Assembly: GCA_964643045.1 (NCBI GenBank)
Contig: CAZXSC010000070.1
Coordinates: forward strand, 1 to 14,921
Length of the DNA: 14,921 nucleotides
Origin: TMED23 sp964643045
GTDB taxonomy: Bacteria; Pseudomonadota; Alphaproteobacteria; Rhodospirillales; UBA2165
Direction of reading: 5' to 3'
This document shows, one piece after another, positions 1 to 6,591 of this stretch. Position 1 is the stretch's first letter. Each line of letters opens with the position of its first letter. The notes beneath the pieces were generated by a model that worked only from the letters and a program-made list of their open reading frames with translations, was not told where the DNA came from and searched no databases. The translations under genes and the position numbers were made by a program.

Positions 1-159
1 CGTGACCGAAAAAAGCTCAAAAAATTAGCAGAAAATTCCCCGTTACAGAAAATCGTTGAACCTGAGGACGTAGCCATGGCAATTATGGCCTACGTTACAC
101 ATCTGAAACACTCTACGGGTGCTAGAATGGTTGTCGATAGCGGTAATTTCCTAAAATAG
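1..159 (+). CDS. SDR-family oxidoreductase, C-terminal fragment (cut by window edge)
   Basis: The frame is open from base 1 and ends at TAG 157-159, giving 52 residues. The pattern is the end of a classical short-chain dehydrogenase/reductase: a PEDVAMAI segment (helix before the last strand), then STGARMVVDSGNFLK, which matches the usual final strand STGxxIxVDGG with Ser in place of the first Gly. The Rossmann fold and the Tyr-Lys active site lie outside the window, so substrate and cofactor cannot be assigned. It converges with the transporter gene on the other strand, with 39 bp between the stop codons. The family call is reasonable; any finer call would be guesswork. Confidence 0.72.
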   Translation, partial: RDRKKLKKLAENSPLQKIVEPEDVAMAIMAYVTHLKHSTGARMVVDSGNFLK

Positions 160-198
160 TGCAGGCCCTGGTATCAACAGTTTTTTAGAAAAAGGCGG

Positions 199-1164
199 CT
201 ATAGCGGAGTTACTCCTTCCCTAGGCCTTGAAATCAAATAGATTCCTAACAAAATAATTCCAAATGCGGCAAAGTGAAAAAACTCTAGGCGTTCGCCTAA
301 TATGATAATCGCCATGATGGTTATCATAATCAATCGAAGGTGTATGGTTCCACTTGCTTTATTTGCACCCAATTTCAGATTGGCATAGTTCCAAAGACCT
401 AAGGCTGCAACAGCAACCATAAGACCCGCCCAAAGAACGGCAAAAATTGTTACATGATCTAACCTCATAGGCTGTATGTATAAAGTTTCCCAAACATAAA
501 ACGGTAACAACAAAATGATCCCTAGAAACTGGATAACATTCAAAGTCAAATTTGCTGGAACAGATGGTGGCAATTTTTTCAATAACACAGCATAAAAAGA
601 GAAACCAATAACGGAGACAATCATCCAAATATCACCAGGGTTTATCTTCAGATCGGCCAAAACTAGAATGTTACCCTTTGAAATAACGTACAAAACGCCA
701 ATCGTGGCTATAAATGCCCCTACAATCTGGCCCTTTGTAATAAATTCTCGATATAATGCCCAAGATAATGCAAATGTGACAGCCGGCTGCACCGAAGACA
801 CAATGGACGCGTTGATTGCTGTTGTATAATTTAAAGCAATATAAATCGTGGTATTCCCAAGTACTATCAGACAAAACGCAACCCCTAAATAAATTCGCCA
901 CTCTCGAAGAATAATTCGTCCAAACTGTTTCAGATACTTGAACGTGAATGGCAAAACAACAAGTGTTGCGACTATCCAACGCCAGAATGATAAGCCTATG
1001 GGTGGAACAACTCCCTCTATCAAACGCCCCATTATTTGATTACTCCCGAATAACATTTGCGAGAGTACGAGCAGCGCAAAAGGCCACAAGAATGCACCGC
1101 CGCCTATTTGTTGCTGGTTCTGAGAATTTGACTTATCTGGGCCTGGCACAACTGAATTCATCAT
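199..1164 (-). CDS. EamA/DMT-family transporter
   Basis: The 321-residue protein is an integral membrane permease of the drug/metabolite transporter superfamily with two EamA repeats, roughly residues 30-162 and 178-312, each with about five hydrophobic helices. Repeat one ends with the typical QPAVTFALSWALYREF block followed by a GxxIATIGVLYVI helix; repeat two ends with IIILGERLEFFHF and a closing GIILLGIYLI helix. The proline usually found before the GE motif in repeat two is absent (LRLIMITIMAIIILGE). The N-terminal 25 residues are hydrophilic and Gln/Asn-rich. Two ATGs lie in tandem (1164 and 1161) with no strong ribosome binding site. It follows egtD by 78 bp on the same strand, so co-transcription is possible. 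The substrate is unknown; DMT members export amino acids, nucleosides or other metabolites. Confidence 0.88.
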   Translation of the reverse strand: MMNSVVPGPDKSNSQNQQQIGGGAFLWPFALLVLSQMLFGSNQIMGRLIEGVVPPIGLSFWRWIVATLVVLPFTFKYLKQFGRIILREWRIYLGVAFCLIVLGNTTIYIALNYTTAINASIVSSVQPAVTFALSWALYREFITKGQIVGAFIATIGVLYVISKGNILVLADLKINPGDIWMIVSVIGFSFYAVLLKKLPPSVPANLTLNVIQFLGIILLLPFYVWETLYIQPMRLDHVTIFAVLWAGLMVAVAALGLWNYANLKLGANKASGTIHLRLIMITIMAIIILGERLEFFHFAAFGIILLGIYLISRPREGVTPL

Positions 1165-1242
1165 TATAACACAAAGTTCTATAACCTAAGCATTTTGATT
1201 TAGTTTGGAGATCATTACTAAGACTTTTATTAATGAAAAAAC

Positions 1243-2223
1243 TTACACTACCTGTAGGAGATAAATTGCAAAAAGGTCCTCGCTATCACTCCAAACTTCT
1301 AACAACTCAAAACCTGATTTTTTTGCCAATTCAGTAAATTCGTCTTTCGAATATTTATAAGAATTTTCTGTATGGATACTTTCCCCACTTTTGAAAGAAA
1401 AATCCATCCCACTAATTCGAATAATCTGCTCAACTTCGCTTTTAAGATGCATTTCGATCCGACCAAGTTCGCTGTTATAGAACGCATCATGGGAAAAATC
1501 TGAAATATTTAATTCAGCATCTAATTCGTTCTTCATACGATGCAATAAATTCAAATTAAAATCAGCTGTGTATCCCGCCGCATCGTTATAAGCCTCATGC
1601 AGAATCTTTTCATCTTTTTTCGTATCAACACCAATCAAGAATTTTCCCTTTGTGCCAACCATATCCCTAACATTTTTTAGAAATAGACTTGCCTCCCTAG
1701 GAGTTTGGTTGCCGATGGTGGACCCTGAAAAAAAGGCGAGCCGTTGAGAGAATTTTGGGACAAACCTTTCTGGCCATTCAATAGGTCCTGAAAAGTCCGT
1801 GCAAATTGCACCTACCCTTATATTTGGATATTCAGTTCCCACTTCTCTTGCTGTCGCAATCAGGTGCGATTTTGAGATATCGATAGGGATGTATTGTACC
1901 GGATTGATGAGAGCTCCCAAAAGGGCCTTGATCTTATGACTAGATCCACAACCATACTCGATAACATTTGAACCTGGTATCACAAGCGATCTGATATCGT
2001 CTTGGATACTAATTAGGAGAGATATCTCAGTCCGAGTTATATAATATTCGGGAGATTCACATATCAAGTCAAATAATTGGGACCCTTTTTCATCATAAAG
2101 AAATTTAGGGGGCACCGATTTTTTTGGTAATGATAATCCTTTTAATACCGCTTGCCTGAAGTCTTCCTTTTTAGGTTGAAGGTCTAAAAAAAAATCAAGG
2201 TCAATGGCATCCTGATCATTCAT
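1243..2223 (-). CDS. egtD: L-histidine N-alpha-methyltransferase (EgtD family)
   Basis: EgtD-type enzymes trimethylate histidine with three SAM to hercynine, the first step to ergothioneine. Counting from the ATG at 2223, the 326 residues show the family landmarks in order: PPKFLYDEKGSQLFD (38-52), the Tyr-Tyr-Ile-Thr-Arg-Thr-Glu block (60-66), SAM motif VIEYGCGSSHKI (87-98), PIDIS (113-117), GSTIGN (167-172), the AYNDAAGYTADFN block (211-223), GRIEMHL (254-260) and HTENSYKY (284-291). The Asn, Met, Glu and Ser known to bind the substrate histidine in mycobacterial EgtD appear to be kept (N172, M258, E286, S288; assignment by motif). A TTG lies directly before the ATG (2226); a GGAG is 10 nt from the ATG and 7 nt from the TTG, so the start is ambiguous by one codon. 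No egtB or other ergothioneine gene is visible; the neighbours on both sides are EamA transporters. Confidence 0.88.
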   Translation of the reverse strand: MNDQDAIDLDFFLDLQPKKEDFRQAVLKGLSLPKKSVPPKFLYDEKGSQLFDLICESPEYYITRTEISLLISIQDDIRSLVIPGSNVIEYGCGSSHKIKALLGALINPVQYIPIDISKSHLIATAREVGTEYPNIRVGAICTDFSGPIEWPERFVPKFSQRLAFFSGSTIGNQTPREASLFLKNVRDMVGTKGKFLIGVDTKKDEKILHEAYNDAAGYTADFNLNLLHRMKNELDAELNISDFSHDAFYNSELGRIEMHLKSEVEQIIRISGMDFSFKSGESIHTENSYKYSKDEFTELAKKSGFELLEVWSDSEDLFAIYLLQVV

Positions 2224-2257
2224 CAAGTTTGTACTCCGAAAACTAATTAACTATATC

Positions 2258-2302
2258 CACCCCTAAGATTTCCGCTCAACGCCTTACTGTCAAGTAGGGG
2301 TG
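2258..2302 (-). promoter_or_regulatory. Candidate egtD promoter inside an 8-bp inverted repeat
   Basis: The 103-bp gap between the upstream transporter and egtD contains an exact inverted repeat, CACCCCTA at 2258-2265 and TAGGGGTG at 2295-2302, 29 nt apart. Between the arms, on the minus strand, lies a perfect -35 hexamer TTGACA (2293-2288). At 17-nt spacing the -10 candidate is AATCTT, only 3 of 6 matches. The arms would bracket such a promoter, as an operator or a leader hairpin might. The repeat is seen; the regulatory role is inference. Confidence 0.3.
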
Positions 2303-2329
2303 TGAATAAACCAACAGGACACAAGGTAC

Positions 2330-3217
2330 TTAGGCGGAACCACGCCGGGAAATATAAATCCCCACCAAAATCACTAAGCCACCCATAGCCTGAACTAAAC
2401 TTAGACTCTCATCGAACATAAACCATGCTATAATGGTGGCCAATACTGGCTGCAATAGGAGGCCTACTGATCCAAATGCTGCCGGCAGATAGGCGAGTGA
2501 AAAAGCAATCATACTTTGTCCACCTAATTGTGGAATTAGAGCTAATCCCATAAGGATAGCCCAACCAGATAATGTCAATGCTATAAAGCTATCGCCTGAA
2601 ATAAGAGTTATGGGAACCATACAGACGCATGTGACCAATCCAGACCAGGCCATAATGGTCACAGTTGTAAAATTGGCACGTAACCGACTAACCGTCATTA
2701 AATATGCCGCATAAAATACTGCCGCCGCCAAACCAAACGCGTCACCGAGAAGGTTTTCTTTGTGGAAAATCAAACTATCGCCTAACAAAAAAATTACACC
2801 AAACATAGCTAATGCCATCCCAACTAAAAATATTCGAGTAACTCTTTCACCAAATAGAAAGAAGCTACCGAGAGTAATGAAGATAGGAGCAAAATTAGCG
2901 AGTAAAGTAGAATTTGTAATTGAAGTAAGGTTTATCGACCAATGCCAAAATGACAAATCCCCTGCAAAAAATAATCCTGCAAAAATTAGTAGAAAATAAT
3001 CGCGGATGGTACTGGGTTGCCGCTGGATTTTCACAGTTTTCCTTTCAAAAAACATCCACATTAATAAGAATGGCACCGCAAAAAACACGCGATAAAAAAC
3101 AGTAGCTATTGGCCCTAATTCACTCAAGCGGACTAGAATAGGCGCAAGCGATATAGCCGCTGCCCCTAAAAACAAAAAGATCAACGCTTTTGTGCTAATC
3201 CTATCGTTAACCAACAT
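2330..3217 (-). CDS. EamA/DMT-family transporter
   Basis: The 295-residue inner-membrane protein has two EamA repeats at about 14-146 and 158-290, ten predicted helices in total. Typical features are the SLAPILVRLSELGPIATVFYR segment at the start, ANFAPIFITLGSFFLFGERV closing repeat one, and LLQPVLATIIAWFMFDESL with a final GGLVILVGIYISRR closing repeat two. The ends are positively charged, as expected for the cytoplasmic side. The ATG is preceded by a GGTGG element about 4 nt upstream, and an in-frame stop lies just beyond, which fixes the start. It is the first gene of a possible three-gene minus-strand cluster with egtD and the second EamA gene. The two transporters are only distantly alike. 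The substrate cannot be told from the sequence. Confidence 0.88.
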   Translation of the reverse strand: MLVNDRISTKALIFLFLGAAAISLAPILVRLSELGPIATVFYRVFFAVPFLLMWMFFERKTVKIQRQPSTIRDYFLLIFAGLFFAGDLSFWHWSINLTSITNSTLLANFAPIFITLGSFFLFGERVTRIFLVGMALAMFGVIFLLGDSLIFHKENLLGDAFGLAAAVFYAAYLMTVSRLRANFTTVTIMAWSGLVTCVCMVPITLISGDSFIALTLSGWAILMGLALIPQLGGQSMIAFSLAYLPAAFGSVGLLLQPVLATIIAWFMFDESLSLVQAMGGLVILVGIYISRRGSA

Positions 3218-3251
3218 TGACCACCATTTTCATCTGCATGCTTTTAGACTT

Positions 3252-3279
3252 AGGTCGGGTTATATAGATAACATGACCT
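3252..3279. promoter_or_regulatory. 28-bp interrupted dyad, candidate operator
   Basis: Within the 139-bp divergent region between the transporter and the amidohydrolase-like gene, two nested inverted repeats share one centre: outer arms AGGTC / GACCT and inner arms GTTAT / ATAAC, with two unpaired bases between the arms on each side and ATAG in the middle. Ten of twelve possible arm pairs match. The symmetry suggests a homodimer regulator site that could serve either or both genes. No regulator gene is adjacent, so the binding protein is unknown. Confidence 0.38.
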
Positions 3280-3356
3280 GACGGCCACACCGAATATATC
3301 TGAAGATTTTTAGTTTAAAGCTCGAAACTAATTCAAAATTCTAATACCTTTAAAGA

Positions 3357-4142
3357 ATGAAAAATAATACGTTCGAGACCCGTAACCCAAAAGGGAAGAC
3401 CCCACTAATTCTGATTTGTGACCATGCTAGTAATCATATACCAGCTAATTTGATTAACCTCGGTCTCGAAGCAGAACAGCTTAGTAAACATATTGGCTGG
3501 GACATAGGTGCTGCTCTGATAACCCGAAAAATATCACATATTATGGATGCCGCTGCAATTCTGTGCGGCACATCTCGATTGGTTATTGATGCTAACCGAT
3601 CTCCAAACGACAATGAGTGCATACCCGAATTCAGTGATAATTTTTGTATTCCTGGCAATCAGGGCCTGACACTGTCCGATCGAAAAGATCGGATGGAAAA
3701 ATATTTTTGGCCCTACCACGACGCTATCTCGGATACCATTGAGGCCTTCAGAAAAAATGCTCAATACCCTCGAAATATACCTGTAATTTTATCAATACAC
3801 ACTTTTACACCAAAGTTAGAATCTCAAGAGAAATTAACAAGACCGTGGGATATAGGAGTATTATGGAACCGGGATCCACGGGTAGCATATCCGTTCATTC
3901 AGTTACTGCAGAATCACCCCGAAAGCCTTATCGTAGGGGATAATAAACCTTATTCGGGCAAGGAATACTATCACTCCCTTGATTTTCATGCAGGTAGCGC
4001 GGGTTTGCCGCACTGCGCTATCGAAATTCGACAAGATCTCGTCTCGACAACTACAGACATAGTCTGTTGGGCAGATATTATTTCCGATAAAATTCTACGA
4101 ATCATTAGCACTCCAGACATCCATAAAATTATTCATTATTAA
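3357..4142 (+). CDS. N-formylglutamate amidohydrolase family protein
   Basis: The 261-residue protein matches the FGase family (PF05013), zinc hydrolases that in the classical case release formate from N-formyl-L-glutamate at the end of histidine degradation. Visible landmarks: LILICDHASNHIP (17-29), HIGWDIGA (45-52), RLVIDANRSPND (74-85), SIHTFTP (146-152), YSGKEYYHSLDFHAG (199-213) and CAIEIRQDL (220-228). The His, Asp and Glu residues in these blocks are the likely metal and catalytic ligands. It belongs to the short subfamily with a CDHASN opening rather than SPHSG, so the true substrate may be a different N-acyl or formyl compound. No strong ribosome binding site precedes the ATG. No hut genes are adjacent. 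A second, quite different family member lies at 11467-12327. Confidence 0.85.
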   Translation: MKNNTFETRNPKGKTPLILICDHASNHIPANLINLGLEAEQLSKHIGWDIGAALITRKISHIMDAAAILCGTSRLVIDANRSPNDNECIPEFSDNFCIPGNQGLTLSDRKDRMEKYFWPYHDAISDTIEAFRKNAQYPRNIPVILSIHTFTPKLESQEKLTRPWDIGVLWNRDPRVAYPFIQLLQNHPESLIVGDNKPYSGKEYYHSLDFHAGSAGLPHCAIEIRQDLVSTTTDIVCWADIISDKILRIISTPDIHKIIHY

Positions 4143-4169
4143 TTTTATTTTTCTATTCACGGGTAAAAC

Positions 4170-4198
4170 TTGCACCAGATCCAATTGCTGGATAGAAC
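4170..4198 (+). promoter_or_regulatory. Candidate gapR promoter
   Basis: TTGCAC (4170-4175) and TAGAAC (4193-4198) are 17 nt apart, giving a leader of about 40 nt before the gapR ATG. The matches to the sigma-70 consensus are 3 and 4 of 6. An 8-bp direct repeat, CAATTGCT, occurs at 4182-4189 and again at 4217-4224. This is a plausible but weak call. Confidence 0.28.
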
Positions 4199-4245
4199 AG
4201 GTAGCTGTATAACGATCAATTGCTACTCAAACTTATGGAGGAATA

Positions 4246-4491
4246 ATGGCAAATGTCGGAGGGATAGTGAGCGAGCGGCTTAGAACTTTTGTAGAGAGAA
4301 TAGAAAACCTTGAGGAAGAAAAATCCGCCCTTACAGAAGATGTCAGAGAGGTATTAGCTGAAGCCAAAGCTGCAGGATATAATACAAAAATCCTTCGCCA
4401 AATAATTCGCCTTCGTAAACTGGATTTGTCCGACCGGCAAGAACAAGAAGCAATACTTGAATTATATAAACGCGCCCTCGACATGGACTAA
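4246..4491 (+). CDS. gapR: GapR family (DUF2312) DNA-binding protein
   Basis: The 81-residue protein is a full-length DUF2312 member. The family prototype is GapR of Caulobacter, a small coiled-coil protein that clamps overtwisted DNA ahead of replication and transcription. The sequence shows a long charged helix rich in Glu, Leu and Arg (about 7-43), then the conserved GYNTKILRQIIRLRKLD block (44-60), and the closing EQEAILELYKRALDMD (66-81). A strong GGAGG lies 6 nt before the ATG. The gene stands alone on its strand; its stop codon is 10 bp from the stop of the converging SDR gene. DUF2312 is a nearly universal alphaproteobacterial marker, which supports the taxonomic call. Confidence 0.93.
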   Translation: MANVGGIVSERLRTFVERIENLEEEKSALTEDVREVLAEAKAAGYNTKILRQIIRLRKLDLSDRQEQEAILELYKRALDMD

Positions 4492-4510
4492 ATTTTATTG
4501 ACTAAAATTT
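4490..4510. terminator. AT-only hairpin between convergent gapR and SDR genes
   Basis: AAATTTTA (4490-4497) and TAAAATTT (4503-4510) form a perfect 8-bp inverted repeat with a 5-nt loop. It overlaps both stop codons (TAA of gapR, TAG of the SDR) and presents T-rich arms in either direction. With no GC pairs the stem is weak, so action as a bidirectional terminator is uncertain. Confidence 0.3.
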
Positions 4511-5206
4511 CTCCACCCAGGGGCGTACCTCGATTTCCCAAGTCCAAGCCGATCGGTGTTGCATATGCAAGTGGTAATAGGTATCCGCTATAGCGTCAGG
4601 TGACAACCAACTATCTTCAGCCCTATCGTTATTAGAGTTTTTCTTTTGGTCCGCCGTCAAAATACCACCATCAACCACTACGTGGGCTACATGAATGTTT
4701 TGCGGATGAAGTTCACGTGCCATGCTTTGCGCTAATCCACGCAAACCAAATTTACCCATCGCAAAAGTAGCCGATTTAGGAAACCCTTTTACGCCAGCCG
4801 ACGCACCTGTAAACATAATTGTTCCCTTACCAACTTTTAGCATTATTTTAGTTGCCTCTTGCGCGACCAGAAATCCACCATAGCAAGTCGTTAAAATAGC
4901 ATCTTTAACTTGGTCGACGTCAATTTCACTAATTTTTCCCCTGACACGTTTACTTGCATTAAAAATAACAACCCTTGGGTTACCCAGTTCTGCTTGAATC
5001 GATGAAAACAAGGATTGAACGCTGTTCGGAACGGACGTATCACAAGTGTAGGCTACAGCACCTAATTCATTTACTAATTCAGATAGTTTTTCTGTATTTC
5101 GCGCAGCCAAAGCTATTTTCAGTCCAACTCCCGAAAATTTTTTGGCTAAGGCAGCACTCAATCCCGCCCCTGCCCCAACGATGACGCAAACTTCTTTTTT
5201 CCCCAT
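4502..5206 (-). CDS. SDR-family protein with Phe in place of the catalytic Tyr
   Basis: Short-chain dehydrogenase/reductase fold of about 234 residues. From the ATG at 5206, the nucleotide-binding motif VGAGAGLS is at residues 10-17, the NAS block (NAG in classical SDRs) at 83-85, the catalytic-Ser strand IMFTGAS at 130-136, and the active-site helix FAMGKFGLRG at 148-157. The usual Tyr of YxxxK is Phe148, while Lys152 and Ser136 remain. A conserved LAQSMARELHPQNIHVAHVVVDGG block follows. The same Phe form occurs, as I recall, in a group of close homologues, so this is probably a family trait and not a mutation. The start at 5206 is preferred to the ATG at 5218 because GGGAGG lies between them, 4 nt before the second ATG. 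It diverges from the flagellin-like gene. Reaction and substrate are unknown. Confidence 0.85.
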   Translation of the reverse strand: MGKKEVCVIVGAGAGLSAALAKKFSGVGLKIALAARNTEKLSELVNELGAVAYTCDTSVPNSVQSLFSSIQAELGNPRVVIFNASKRVRGKISEIDVDQVKDAILTTCYGGFLVAQEATKIMLKVGKGTIMFTGASAGVKGFPKSATFAMGKFGLRGLAQSMARELHPQNIHVAHVVVDGGILTADQKKNSNNDRAEDSWLSPDAIADTYYHLHMQHRSAWTWEIEVRPWVEKF

Positions 5207-5273
5207 GTTGCCTCCCATTCTGATTTATTGATTACTTATAAAATGTAAAACAGCTTCTGATTGGCCCTGTTCT

Positions 5274-5291
5274 TTGTGACTACCATCACAA
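5274..5291. promoter_or_regulatory. CRP-type palindrome TTGTGA-N6-TCACAA
   Basis: A perfect 6+6 inverted repeat with a 6-nt spacer (CTACCA) contains the TGTGA-N6-TCACA core of the CRP consensus. It lies in the 230-bp divergent region, about 68 bp before the SDR start and 146 bp before the flagellin-like start. Binding by a CRP/FNR-family regulator is inferred from the motif; which gene it controls is not clear, as no strong promoter hexamers sit at a standard distance. Confidence 0.42.
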
Positions 5292-5436
5292 TCAATTTAC
5301 AGTAATTTCGTTTAACCTAACAGAAAGAATTGAATTCGACCTTATGTTTACTCTGCGGTAACACTTAATCGGGTAAAATCGCGAAGAAAGAAATTAGTAC
5401 TCGGTTGAACCTTAGCCGTGATGATTTGAGGCTGTA

Positions 5437-6552
5437 ATGAGTAGTATTAGTGATCTTGTGACCGCGCAAGTATCAAGTAATGAATTGTCGGGCATGAGTT
5501 CGCTCGTAACAATCACTGAAAAACTAGTTGAGCGTATGAATGAGGAAAAAGCGTCTCAGGCAGTTGATCTTGATAATAACGTCGACTATCAACGCGCCAA
5601 AAGTAAAATCGCAAAAATTCAGGGCTTTAAAAATAGGATTTCCGATAGCGTATCGACAGCTTCCAAGGCCGAAACGGCTATGGGTTGGATAGAAAAACAT
5701 TTAGACGACATGAGAACCAGCCTGCTATCAACGTTAGGCTCAACATCAGCAGAAGATAGAGAAAATGTGGCTAAAGAGTTTGACCGTCTCTGGGACAGGA
5801 TTAATTCGCGCGCGGATGGCGCAAATCAAATTATAAATTATATCAATTACAACTTAATAGGAAACACCCATGCTCCAGAATGGAAAACCGAAGACGTTTA
5901 TACGCAAACCAACCAATCTGGAGGCTACACAATTATCAAGGGGGCATATCTAGGTTCCCAATTCGCGATAAAAGATGCTGAAGGTTATTTTTGGCGGCTA
6001 ATTGAGAATGAAGAGGTCTACAAACAATTTGATAGCACCGGTTCAAGTACAGGCACCAAAATTTCATCAAAGGACATGGTGATAAGTAGTTTTGAAACAT
6101 CGAATAACGGTGAAACTGTTACCCTAAGCAACGGGACAGATACTGTCAGTGGCACGCTTGACCGGGGCGGTTTAGGAATACTGAACACCGAATATTATGA
6201 TGAATTCACCAATGATATTTCCATTCAAGATGCCATCAACGACATAGATAAAGCTATTATATATTTTGATGCCAAAGCTGCCCGCCTGCGCGGTAACGCC
6301 GCTCTTCTCCATAGCAACGACGATCTGATGAAAGAGCAGATTGCACAGTTAGAAAAGGACGTTGCTGGTATAGTTACCACAGAAATAAAAGAAAACGGGG
6401 CGAAAAGTAAGGCCGCACAATTAAAACTCGCGTTAACCTTAAATAACTTAAATCTCGTAACACAGAATAATCAGGGTTTAATCCAAAATATGTTGCAAGC
6501 AGCACAAGGACCGGGTGAAGCTTTTGGTGTATTTGGGCTAATGGGTTATTAA
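5437..6552 (+). CDS. Flagellin-like protein of unknown role
   Basis: The 371-residue protein is not a family I can name with certainty. Its plan resembles flagellin/FlgL: helical N- and C-terminal regions around a beta-rich, Ser/Thr/Gly/Asn-rich middle. The N-terminal helix part (about 55-135) contains RISDSVSTASKAETAMGWIE and a spaced heptad pattern; the middle (about 145-250) has short Thr/Gly-rich strands such as GETVTLSNGTDTVSGTL; the C-terminal part (about 262-355) has DIDKAIIYFDAKAARLRGN and ends LALTLNNLNLVTQNNQGLIQNML, similar in style to the flagellin D0 helix. There is one no Cys content and no signal peptide, as in proteins exported by the flagellar route. GAGG stands 5 nt before the ATG. 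No flagellar genes are nearby. It could be a minor filament or hook-associated protein, or an unrelated coiled-coil protein. Confidence 0.6.
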   Translation: MSSISDLVTAQVSSNELSGMSSLVTITEKLVERMNEEKASQAVDLDNNVDYQRAKSKIAKIQGFKNRISDSVSTASKAETAMGWIEKHLDDMRTSLLSTLGSTSAEDRENVAKEFDRLWDRINSRADGANQIINYINYNLIGNTHAPEWKTEDVYTQTNQSGGYTIIKGAYLGSQFAIKDAEGYFWRLIENEEVYKQFDSTGSSTGTKISSKDMVISSFETSNNGETVTLSNGTDTVSGTLDRGGLGILNTEYYDEFTNDISIQDAINDIDKAIIYFDAKAARLRGNAALLHSNDDLMKEQIAQLEKDVAGIVTTEIKENGAKSKAAQLKLALTLNNLNLVTQNNQGLIQNMLQAAQGPGEAFGVFGLMGY

Positions 6553-6569
6553 ATTTTAGTCCTCTTTTA

Positions 6570-6591
6570 CAAATTAGTATTATCTAATTTG
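6570..6591. terminator. AT-rich hairpin between convergent flagellin-like and glcF genes
   Basis: CAAATTAG (6570-6577) and CTAATTTG (6584-6591) form an exact 8-bp inverted repeat with a 6-nt loop TATTAT, in the 31-bp gap between the two converging genes, covering the glcF stop codon. On the plus strand the run is not followed by a T-tract. It may help end transcription from either side, but it is a weak stem. Confidence 0.28.

Noticed and set aside
181..186. Run of six T after the SDR fragment as a rho-independent terminator
   Set aside because: No stable stem precedes the T-run; only a 4-bp CAGG/CCTG symmetry is near and too far away.
5261..5276. TTGGCCCTGTTCTTTG as a sigma-54 promoter for the flagellin-like gene
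   Set aside because: The GG is present, but the required GC at the -12 position is TG at the right spacing, so it does not fit the consensus.
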